Part shown: one piece after another, positions 35,187 to 44,412 of the stretch
Numbering within the stretch: position 1 is the stretch's first letter
How the letters are laid out: each line of letters opens with the position of its first letter
From: Lolium rigidum
Taxonomy: Eukaryota > Streptophyta > Magnoliopsida > Poales > Poaceae
DNA: 64,000 bases
Direction: 5' to 3'
Assembly (NCBI RefSeq): GCF_022539505.1
Contig: NC_061513.1
Span: 176,420,017-176,484,016 of the forward strand
The notes under the pieces: generated by a model
The model's database searches: none
What the model was told of the DNA's origin: nothing
Seen by the model: the letters and a program-made list of their open reading frames with translations, nothing else
Made by a program: the position numbers and the translations under genes

Positions 35187-35639
35187 ACTATAATCTGAAA
35201 CATATAGACACTTGCTGGTAGATAGACGGAACAGAATAGTACAGACACACAAAGTTGACACTATGGGGCAAATGTTTCCTCTCAACTAAATTCATGTAAC
35301 TAACATTCAGACAAAAACAGTAGCCAAAGTTCAGAACAGCATGCATCTTATGCATAGGAACTTATCGATCCACTTGACAAACTGCTAAGAAAATAAAAAT
35401 TTGCGCATACTAAACATTGATAAGAATGGCTAATTCATCTGAAGAACCCATGGGCAAAAAACGATGGGTTCCACGAGACAACACCTCCCTCCCGTACCTC
35501 TTCTGTTGCAATTTCATTGGTACAATACAAAGCCATCAACATCAAAAACTGCGTGAGAACTGAATGCACATCCGATAGCTCCCACGATCCACCTATCCAG
35601 CTTCCCCAGTCCTGCATAACCTATCACCTGCAGTAAAAA

Positions 35640-36060
35640 TCAGATCAAGCGACCCTTGGAATAAAAACAGTGCGCCTCTCCCTACAAATAACTACCATAC
35701 TGACCCCAAGACTGAAAAATCCACAGCGCGCGGTCGTGCATATAGACCAGTAGCAGGCGGAAGTAGAACGACAGGGAGGGTCAGGCGAAACACAAACCTG
35801 GACCCCCTGCGATTCACTAGACCCCTCCTCAACGCGGATGAATGTCAACAACGCGGCCGTACGGCGAGAAAACAATAGGGGGGCGCACGGAACGAGAGGG
35901 ACAAGGGAGCGCATACAAACCTCCGTCGCCGGCGAACTCTTCTCAACCCTCCTTCGCCGCCTCTGTATTTACTGTCGTGGGAGGCGGCGAGGCGCCGGTC
36001 TGCTCTTCCTGCGCCTGCATCACTCCCGGCGGACACGGCTCAGAGTCCTCCTCGTCTAGA
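35640..36060 (-). other. GC-rich gene-like segment inside the TIR transposon
   Basis: On the minus strand a short acidic frame (LDEEDSEPCPPGVMQAQEEQ and on to a TGA near 35945) is followed by donor-like GTTTGTATG and other short frames. Composition differs sharply from the adjacent purine-rich array. It might be a captured 5' gene end; no domain is recognised. Confidence 0.3.
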
Positions 36061-36345
36061 CACGAGGCACAACTCTAATTTTTGTAAAAATTACGACCAG
36101 CGGAAAAGACTAACAGGCGCAGACGACTAAACGTGAATCTCAAAGACAGCGACGTACGGCCAGAAAAACGAGCGTGCACGAATTGAAAAACAGCTAGATG
36201 TTGTTTAGCAGAATCGTTGTTTTATATTTCTCTCTTTTTATTTTTTCTTGGATGTGTGCATCTTTGATGTATTTTGATATCTTGACGCAGAGGCCGTATG
36301 TAACTGGTATCTAAACGATATTAATATATTTCTTTTATATAAAAA

Positions 36346-36756
36346 ATTGTCAGAGGAAACATCGTGTAGCATCATAGACAGATCCTGCTTTTGTCAAGTA
36401 CCGCCTCGTCAATACCATCGTCCCATTCGCCTCCACCTCCGAAGAAGGCCTCAACATTCTAGCCTTGGTTCGAAGGGCCCCAACAAAATAAACTAGATTT
36501 TTTCTTGAGCGTCAATGCTTATTTCTATAGAAGAGGCGTCTAGTTAGGCATCTACCTTGTCTGAATAAGCATCTCTCTAAGCATATGTCATTGTACATGC
36601 CCTTATGCATTACCTCCTGTGCGTTTTATGTCCCTTAGAGATGGAAAATCGAAAAATATTATACTCTATGTTTCTTGTTGTAAACGTATTTTGAATGCCC
36701 AATTATAATGTTTGACAGTGTTTATCCACAATATGTGGAGAAACGGGTTCTAAAAA
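36346..36756. other. Unassigned sequence
   Basis: A short stretch between two LINE-derived copies. No gene or transposon end supported. 36420-36480 is slightly GC-richer. Confidence 0.4.
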
Positions 36757-38022
36757 ACCTAGTCGCCGCCTCCTCCTCTCCCGCCCCCCTCCCGGGCGGC
36801 GGCGGAGGATCTACCCGCCCCGCTCCGAGCAGCCGCCCCCCGGATCGCCGCACCTTAGCCGCCGCTGCTGCCGGCCTCGGCCCCGGCCCCGGCCTTGGCC
36901 TTGGCCCCGGCCCGGCCACAGCCCCGGCCCCGGCCTCGGCCACGGCGGCGGTGGCGGCGCCCCTTCTGTCGAACGACGAGGGGGAGGAGAGGGTTTCCAC
37001 GGTGCCGTTCCATGGGAGGTGATGAAGCGCCGGTGGAGGAAGCCGGGCGGCACGGCTACTTGGCCGGGGCCTGATGCTCTCCGCCGGTAGCCATGGAGAA
37101 TTCGATGGAGCGGTGGCAGCCTCCGCACCGGTGACGGTTCAGCGGTGGTACGCATGATCCGCGCCCCCGTCTTCTTCCCTGGTGATCCGGCAGGAGGGAC
37201 TGGCGGCGTGGGGGCTGCTGGTCTTGCTTTGTTTTTGGTGGCGGTCCTCGGGTTTCTCGCAAGCGAAGATGAAGATCTACCGGAGATCAGTTTGCTTTGA
37301 TCTGGCTGGAGAGATGAGTTCCGGAAAGCTCCGCTGGCGAATGGAACAATGCATATTTTGCCTGCAGTTTGCTGGATCGGGTGGTATTTGGTCGCGCGCA
37401 CCCATATTTTTATTCCGACCGTTTGGTTCCGGAGGGAGCGCCGCGAAGCTATATTCTGTGTTGACATCTGGTGACTTTTTGGTCCATGGTGAAGTCAGAA
37501 GAAGGAATATCATGAAGGCCGGATTGGTGGACCGACTAAAGGAGGTTCGAGTCAACGTGATGCTGAGGGATCTGCTTGGCGTTCCGGGCTTGCAGCAGTG
37601 GTATGCATGTGGGGACGGCAACACAGGGAAAGTTCGGAGTCTTACCTCTCAGGGTGAAAACCCAAGGTCTGGCCTTAACTGGTTGTGCCTGGCAATGTTT
37701 TTGTTGGAGGCATTGTTTTGAGAGTTGGGACTATCTTCAGGGAGAAATCCTAAGACCTTTGGTCGGGCGACAACGGCGCTGGTGCACTGTTTCCTTCTTG
37801 GAGGCGTCGCTTTTGGAGAGTCTGTACTTCAGGTGTTGTCACGGTGGTGGTTGTATTGCTGTTGCTATGTCTAGAAGGCTGTAGCGGGACTTTTATTTCT
37901 TAGTTTTCTTTTCTCTTTTTTGGCTGTGTGCATCCGTACTGCCATTAGGATGGGGCGTTGTTGCAGAGGCTGGGTGTAATTGGTATCTTTTGATATTAAT
38001 ATATTCCCTTTATCGAAAAAAA
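36757..38022 (+). mobile_element. ORF-less LINE-derived element, nearly full length
   Basis: Begins AACCTAGTCGCCGCC, has a GC-rich 5' region with a CCCCGGCC/CTTGGC simple repeat (36880-36950), then unique middle sequence and a LINE-type 3' end (GGCTGTGTGCATCC, TTGCAGAGGCTGGGTGTAAT, CCCTTTATCGAAAAAAA). A 179-codon plus frame (37182-37721) exists, but the homologous minus-strand copy at 28985-29480 does not keep it, so I do not call it a gene. ATGTGGA occurs at 36733-36739 and 38023-38029 and may be a short target duplication. Confidence 0.7.
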
Positions 38023-38731
38023 TGTGGACTATGTTACACAAGATTGATTCTTCCTCCGTTCTATAAGAGAAATATTAGATTTATATAAATTTAAATGTAT
38101 ATAGACACATCCAAAACCGATTCTCCCTACGCTCTATAAAGAAAGATTTAACTTCTCAGACTTTTTTTGCGGACAAAAACGTACATACACTCATCCCTAT
38201 AAACACCACAACACACTCTATCTCTATGAGCAACTTCGAGAAGGAGGTGGCATTGTCCTCCTAACCATCCAATCACATATCGTTCTCGATTATCTTCTCA
38301 GTCCTCGATTTCTCACCTTCACATCAGCAAAAACTGAAAGCAACGCGACCAAGAGACAATGACAAAACAATAACTAAAATGAGATCGCTTTTCTCCAACA
38401 CAATTTAACTTGTTATGCAATGGAAAACTGGCAAGACCCCCGCAATAATTCTATCATGAGATACCATTGTATGTGCCGTCAGAGAGAGAAATGCGTCCGG
38501 TAAATTCACTAGTATTGTACTATACCGAAAATGGATGTAACACAGAATAAATGCAATCAACATGCCTTCATTTTCTTTCAATCATATGCCTAAATTTACG
38601 AAAGAAGTTTTCATCTCCAGGATTGATAATGCACTGTTGTGTCTATATTCTTGAAAGAGTCATGACAGGTGCTAAAACGAACTGTCGTACACTGGATATG
38701 GCGCATCATACTATGGAGATTTCAACACTCA
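38023..38731. other. Unassigned sequence with a MITE-like patch
   Basis: 38050-38160 contains CCTCCGTTCTATAA and TAGACACATCCAAAACC, words common in grass MITEs, but no paired end is clear. The remainder has no supported feature. Confidence 0.4.
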
Positions 38732-38744
38732 TCTAGGATTCGTA

Positions 38745-39943
38745 CTACTCCTGCGGCGGCCAGGCGGGCTATGGCTGTCAGGGCTGCTTGCGAGGGAGAT
38801 CGTGGTGGAGAGGGTCTCATGCAGCTTGTCGGTCGGTCGGGTGCGGAAGAGGTGTTGCCGTTTGGGGGGTCTTCTCCGCCCTTACCCCCACAGGCATCCT
38901 CACCTGCACCTAGCCGAGGGGTGGCAGAGGTGCCGGCCTCTCCTCCCTCCGCCGCTCGTGGGGGCTCTTCACCGACACCGCCCCCACAGACGTCACCTTC
39001 GCCGCTTGGGGGGTCTTCTCCGCCCTTACCCCCACAGGCATCCTCACCTGCACCTAGCCGAGGGGTGGCAGAGGTGCCGGCCTCTCCTCCCTCCGCCACT
39101 CGTGGGGGCTCTTCACCGACACCGCCCCCACAGACGTCACCTTCGCCGCTTGGGCCCGGCGGGGTTCGTTCGGCCAGCCCCCCTCCCGCTGTTGCTGCGG
39201 TTGAGGGGGAGTTGTCCCCTTCGCCGCCCAGCCTGGAGACTCAGCGGATGCCGCCTAGTGCGGCCTTGGGCTTGGACGTCGACGCGGCGTCGCCTACTTC
39301 AGCTGGGGGCGCGGCTAGACCCCCTCGCGTGGAGTCTGCTAGGGGAGGGTCTACTTCGTCTGCCTCCTCCCCTAGGGCTGCCACCGCTTCACGGGCCTCG
39401 GGCATCTCCGTGGTCGCCCCCATTCGTCGAAGTGCTCGCCATGGAGTCGGCCTAGATGGGGCGATGGCGACGGATGAGGACTCCATGGCAAAGGCCATGC
39501 GTCGCAAGGCGGAGTCAAACCTTGATTTCTCAGGTACGGTTAATAGTTCAAAGTCTTTCTTATCGTTCCCAACACCGCTTATGGCTTCTAAGTTGCATAA
39601 TGTGGGGCTTTCGTTGGGTTCTTCTATTACTTCTGTTGCTGTTTCGGCTAATGCTCTGAGACGTATGGAGTTTGATAGACTCAAATTTACTCCTACGATC
39701 TCGAGTAAGTCGGATACCTCTTTTTCTGACGAGGATGAGGAGGAAGCGTACGCCGTCTCAGACGGACAGCTTCTTTCACACCTTGTTGGAGAGGTGTCGG
39801 AGGTCGGTCTAGATGACACCGCTCTGGGCTCTTGTATTGAATTACAAGCTGTTGAGCGTAAATCAAGACTATCATCCATTAAGCGTAATGCATGGCCTAA
39901 TAAAAAGGCTAAAGTGACTAAATCTCTAATTGTTTCCAAATGA
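38745..39943 (+). pseudogene. LINE ORF1, 5'-truncated
   Basis: ORF1 proteins coat LINE RNA. The open frame extends left of 38745 into target DNA, so its apparent start (38669) is not genuine. From 38745 it encodes a long Pro/Ser/Ala-rich segment containing an exact 48-residue tandem duplication, then a C-terminal part with AMRRKAESNLDF, SFLSFPTPLMASKLHNVGLS and NALRRMEFDRLKF, a block typical of grass L1 ORF1, an acidic patch (SDEDEEEAY) and a basic end (RNAWPNKKAKVTKS). No zinc knuckle or RNA-recognition motif is seen; they may lie in the lost part. The stop TGA (39941-39943) overlaps the ORF2 start. Confidence 0.8.
38864..39151 (+). repeat. 144-base tandem duplication in LINE ORF1
   Basis: Two copies (38864-39007, 39008-39151) differ by about one base (GCCGCTCGT versus GCCACTCGT). 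The length is exactly 48 codons, so the frame is kept. Confidence 0.92.
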
Positions 39944-40660
39944 ATGGCATGTTTAAGAATAGCAGAGGTCTGAAGGACTTGGCTAAACACTTACACATCG
40001 CTGAAAGCATTAGGGAACATGTGTTAGATTTTGTTGCTATCTCCGAGACGGGCAAACAGAACTACTCAACAAGTTTTCTAAATCGCCTGTCAGGCGGGGA
40101 AGACTTTGCTTGGGTATCCCGCCCGCCTCGGGGACGTTCTGGGGGCCTATTAGTTGGCATTCGAACTACAACCATGGAAATTTTGGATAATTCCGGAGGT
40201 GACTTTCATATTAAGCTGCACATCCGGAATAAGTCCGATAATTTCATATGGAGTTTGGTGTCCGTATATGGTGCTGCCCGGGATGTTCATAAGCCTGCTT
40301 TTCTTCGGGAGTTGGTTAATCTAGCGAAGGATAATCCGCACCCTATCATCATAGGCGGGGATTTTAATTTGCTTAGATACCCTCATGAGAAGAGCAGGGG
40401 CAGATTTGACACCCACTGGCCTTTCTTATTCAACGCTGTCATTGACAGTTTGGATTTGAGAGAGGTTTCAATGGGTGGGAGACAATTCACTTGGGCGAAT
40501 AATCTCCCTGAGCCTACTTACGAGAAGTTGGATCGCGTATTGATGGACTCAGACTGGGAATTTAAATTCCCTCTAGTTTCAGTACGGGTTCTCCCTCGGA
40601 TTGAAGCTTTGTCAGATCACGCCCAATTCCGTTATCTACTGGTACACCCTTGCTGCCCCG
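39940..40660 (+). pseudogene. LINE ORF2, endonuclease part
   Basis: APE-type endonuclease that nicks target DNA to prime reverse transcription. Conserved positions are visible: the glutamate in AISETGKQN, GGDFNLLRYP for the aspartate/asparagine motif, and SDHAQF for the terminal Asp-His pair. The ATG at 39940 overlaps the ORF1 stop. The frame leaves the reverse transcriptase frame near 40650 through a single-base indel, which separates the endonuclease from the rest of ORF2 in this copy. Confidence 0.88.
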
Positions 40661-43625
40661 TAGGCGTCCGTTCAAATTTGAACTTGGATGGCTTAATCGG
40701 GACGGCTTTTCGAATATGATTAAATGTATTTGGGACAAACCGACTGCTGAAAGCACTCCAATCCAAAGGTGGAATAATAAATTACGCTCCATGCGTAGAT
40801 ACCTTGGAGGGTGGGCTAGGCAGATGTCGGGACAGCTCAAAAAAGAGAAACTCAATCTATCATCATGTATTGATGCTTTAGAAGCTCTTGCTGAAGTACG
40901 TCCACTGACAACGCATGAGATTGAACTTAAAAGTCAATACAATGCAAAGTTGGTCGGATTACTTCGAGAGGAGGAACTCAAATGGTACCAAAGATCTAAA
41001 TCCCAGTTCTTGCTAGAAGGAGATTCGAATACGAGATACTTTCATAGCGTGGCCAATGGTCGCCATAGAAAGAAACTCATTCACTCGCTGGTTCAAGATG
41101 AGGGTCTGATCGAAGGTCATGAGCAATTAAAGTCCTATATTACTTCTTATTATAAAGCCCTTTTTGGTGCCCCAGAGGATTCTGAAGTATCCATGGATGA
41201 ATCCAGGATCGATGATATCCCCCAAGTGCCTCCTGAAGAAAACACTATTCTTACTTCTCCCTATTCTGAGAAGGAAATAAGAAAAGCGGTATTTCAAATG
41301 GAACACAACAAGGCGACAGGGCCTGATGGTTTCCCGGCTGAATTCTATCAAAGCTTTTGGGATATTATTAAATTTGATCTATTGGACCTGTTTGCCGAAC
41401 TACACAAGGGACAACTGGATCTCTTCCGTATCAATTTTGGTGAAATTATCCTTCTACCAAAGGTTACTGATGCGGAAAGGATTCAGCAATACAGACCAAT
41501 ATGCCTTTTAAATGTTTGTTTCAAGATTTTCACAAAAGTTGCTACCATTCGACTAAATTCAGTGGCAGATAAAGTGGTGCGTCCCTCTCAGACTGCTTTC
41601 ATGCAAGGTAGAAACATCCTAGATGGGGTGGTAACCTTACATGAGACAATTCATGAGATGCATCGTAAAAAGTTGAATGGGGTAATACTCAAGATCGACT
41701 TTGAAAAAGCCTATGATAAAGTCAAGTGGTCCTTTCTTCAACAGACCCTTAGAATGAAAGGTTTTTCTGAGGAATGGCGTGCTCTAATTAATAACTTTGT
41801 TTTTGGTGGGAGTGTTGCCATTAAGGTCAATGATGACATTGGTAAATACTTTCAAACCAGGAAAGGGTTGAGGCAAGGTGATCCACTATCACCAATGTTA
41901 TTTAACATTGTGGCGGATATGCTTGCAATTATTATAGAGCGCGCAAAAATTGATGGTCAAATTGAAGGTGTAGTCCCCCACTTGGTTGATGGCGGCTTAT
42001 CCATCCTTCAGTACGCCGATGACACAATTCTTTTTATGGATCATGACTTGGAAAAGGCACGAAATCTGAAATTAATTCTATCAGCATTCGAGCAGTTGTC
42101 CGGTCTTAAGATTAATTTCCATAAGAGTGAATTGTTTTGTTTCGGTGAAGCCATCGATGAGGCCAACTCATATGCTGAATTATTTGGCTGTGGGATTGGT
42201 TCTTTTCCAATTAGCTATCTGGGTATTCCGATACACTATCGGAGACTCACTTTGGCTGAATGGAAAATTGTTGAAGAAAGACTTCAAAAACGTCTTACTA
42301 GTTGGAAAGGAAAATTACTATCCCTTGGTGAAAGATTAGTTCTCATTAATTCAGTACTCACAAACATGGTACTGTATATGATTTCTTTCTTCCAGTTACC
42401 AAAAGGAGTCTTGCATAGATTGGACTATTTCCGATCAAGATTCTTTTGGCAAGGGGATAGTGAGAAGAAAAAATACCGGTTGACTAAATGGAGTGTTGTA
42501 TGCCGTCCGAAAGATCAAGGTGGACTTGGTGTTCACGACCTTGAAGTTAAGAACAGGGCTTTGCTCGGTAAATGGCTAGCCAGGTTGTTAACAGAGGATG
42601 GGGTATGGCAACAACTTTTGCGAAAAAAGTACGTTGGCTCAAAGACGATATCCCAGGTTCTGTGGAAACCTGGAGATTCACACTTTTGGGCCGGCATCAT
42701 GGCAACAAAAAAGCACTTTTTCCCATTTGGGTCATTTTCCATTAAGAATGGGGCGGAGATACGTTTCTGGGAGGATATATGGTTGGGAACAACCACTCTT
42801 CGTGAACAGTATCCGGCCTTGTACACTATTGTTCGTCACAAAGGGGATACTTTGCAGAAGGTGATGGAATCTTCTCCCCACTCTATGACGTTCAGGCGTG
42901 ATCTTGTCGGTCCTCGGCTAGATTCCTGGAATGAACTGCTTCAGCGGTTAGGTTCTATCCAGCTAGTTCCGGGGATGGATGAATTCCGCTGGAGTCTAAC
43001 CAAAAATGGCATATTTTCGGTTAGCTCCATGTACAAAGCACTTTGCCTATCTACACAACCGGTTTTAAATAATAAATCCATCTGGAAGATGAAGATACCT
43101 CTCAAAACAAAGATCTTTGCATGGTATCTTCGGAGAGGTGTGATTCTTACTAAAGATAACCTTGTTAAGCGCAACTGGCAAGGCTGTACGAAATGTGTGT
43201 TCTGTCACGAGGAAGAGACAATAAAACACCTTTTCTTCGACTGTCGTCTTGCTAGGTCTATATGGTCAATCATTCAGATAGGTTCTACCTTATATCCTCC
43301 CCGTAGCATTGCAAACATTTTTGGCAATTGGCTTAATGGGGTGGATTCTAGGTACAAAACGATTATCAGAGTGGGAGCGATTGCGATTGCATGGTCGCTG
43401 TGGCTATGTAGGAATGACAAGGTTTTTAATGACAAAAATTCTTCCCTTATGCAGGTCATCTACCGATGTACGGCTTTGTTCCGTTCATGGTCACCACTTC
43501 AGCGTTTGGAGGATCGCGACCTCTTTATGGAGGTATCTACACGATTGGAGAATACGGCAACGGAGTTTATTTCCCAACATGGGTGGCTGCATAGTAGGCG
43601 AATCGAAGCCAACGGCGTGTCTTAA
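40650..43625 (+). pseudogene. LINE ORF2, reverse transcriptase and zinc-finger part
   Basis: An uninterrupted 991-codon frame. Reverse transcriptase motifs appear in order: NKATGPDGFPAEFYQ, IQQYRPICLLNVCFKI, GVILKIDFEKAYDKVKW, KGLRQGDPLSPMLFNIVAD, the catalytic QYADDTILFM and YLGIPIHYRRL. A C-terminal zf-RVT finger follows (CTKCVFCHEEETIKHLFFDC). Everything needed for catalysis looks intact, so only the frameshift near 40650 and the lost 5' end disable the element. Its 3' sequence is shared with the ORF-less elements in this window. Confidence 0.92.
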
Positions 43626-43782
43626 TAGTTGGCTTTTATCTTTTATCATTTTTGTATCCCTTTATGGTGGATCCTAGACTTCGGAACGGCTGTGTGCATC
43701 CTGGTTATGCAGAGGCTGGGTGTAATACTTAAAACTTTTTGAGTAATAAAGCGCCCCTTATCGAAAAAATCTAAGATTCATA

Positions 43783-44412
43783 AGCTCTTAAGAACATATC
43801 ACTCTGCGTTCAAAATGTCAGTTTTGAGCTGACACAGTACACAAGGAACGACTTCGGCGTAAGAGATTATATATGCTATGAAAGTACATGTACCAAGTGC
43901 CCATTTCATGTGCTAGCACGTGACGAATCCAGATACTGATGTATGGTCAGAACTAAATGTCTGACAACGCAGATCATTTCGAATCAGAGGGGTTGAATCT
44001 GAGTATGATATTCCCTTTATAAAAAGAACAAGAATTCAAACATAAAAAATCAAATTTCTCATCCAGCAAAGCACAAAATTAGTTCTTCTCATGCTAAAAT
44101 GTAAACACCTTCTTTTATAGGAGAAAAGCAATTAACGTCGTTGGGCCCTTGTGGTAGTGATGGAAGTATACCGAGGTGAAGAGAATCACACGGTGAGACT
44201 AAAATTCAAGCATTCAATCGTACATGAATCCTTTCCATGCTACATGATAAAAAAAGAGAACTAGTTCTGATCCTTCATACTATTTCATTTCTATCACTAA
44301 CCTCTTCTCAAGCTGAGACGATCTATTGAAATGGCTGTATCAAATTTCAATAAGGTTTTTTTTTTTGCAGGAGAAGCGTATTCACGATGGAACCGGTCTA
44401 TACTTTGCCTAC
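43783..44412. other. Intergenic; probable 3' UTR of the DUF630/DUF632 gene at right
   Basis: AT-rich, no coding frame. The part next to 44412 should contain the 3' UTR of the minus-strand gene; a T-run at 44356-44366 lies within it. No clear polyadenylation signal singled out. Confidence 0.5.

Larger units (their letters stand above)
32210..36216. mobile_element. 4-kb DNA transposon with terminal inverted repeats
   Basis: Inverted repeats of about 35 bases are clear: CTAAATAACAGCTAGCTG then TTTTTCAATTCGTGCAC at 32218-32252, reversed at 36174-36208. TTGTTTTA flanks both sides (32202-32209, 36217-36224) and would be an 8-base target duplication of the hAT type, although the 8 bases next to it do not pair well. 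Removing the insert restores the LINE-derived element in a way that fits its other copy. No transposase is recognisable. 32253-33363 contains poly-A and GC-rich patches only; 33364-35186 is a tandem array; 35187-36060 is described separately. Confidence 0.65.
30927..36345 (+). mobile_element. ORF-less LINE-derived element, split by a TIR transposon
   Basis: Parts 30927-32217 and 36209-36345 form one element of about 1.4 kb. It begins ACCCTAGATCCGCC with a GC-rich 5' region, has no long credible ORF, and ends with GTGTGCATC, GCAGAGGCCGTATGTAA and TATTAATATATTTC before an A-rich tail. The same layout is seen at 36757-38022. The 3' end words GTGTGCATCC and GCAGAGGCTGGGTGTAAT also occur at the end of the LINE at 38745-43769. 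I infer a non-autonomous relative that uses LINE reverse transcriptase. Confidence 0.65.
38732..43782 (+). mobile_element. L1-type LINE, 5'-truncated, with target duplications
   Basis: The element is 38745-43769. Flanking 13-base direct repeats TCTAGGATTCGTA (38732-38744) and TCTAAGATTCATA (43770-43782) differ at two bases and follow the A-tail (TTATCGAAAAAA). The 5' duplication abuts the middle of ORF1, so the 5' UTR and the start of ORF1 were lost at insertion. ORF2 is intact except for one frameshift. The two differing duplication bases suggest moderate age. Confidence 0.9.

Noticed and set aside
37182..37721. 179-codon frame in an ORF-less LINE-derived element
   Set aside because: The other copies do not keep it and no domain is visible.
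38669..38744. Start of the LINE ORF1 frame at 38669
   Set aside because: The target duplication places the LINE's 5' edge at 38745, so these codons are host DNA read in frame by chance.
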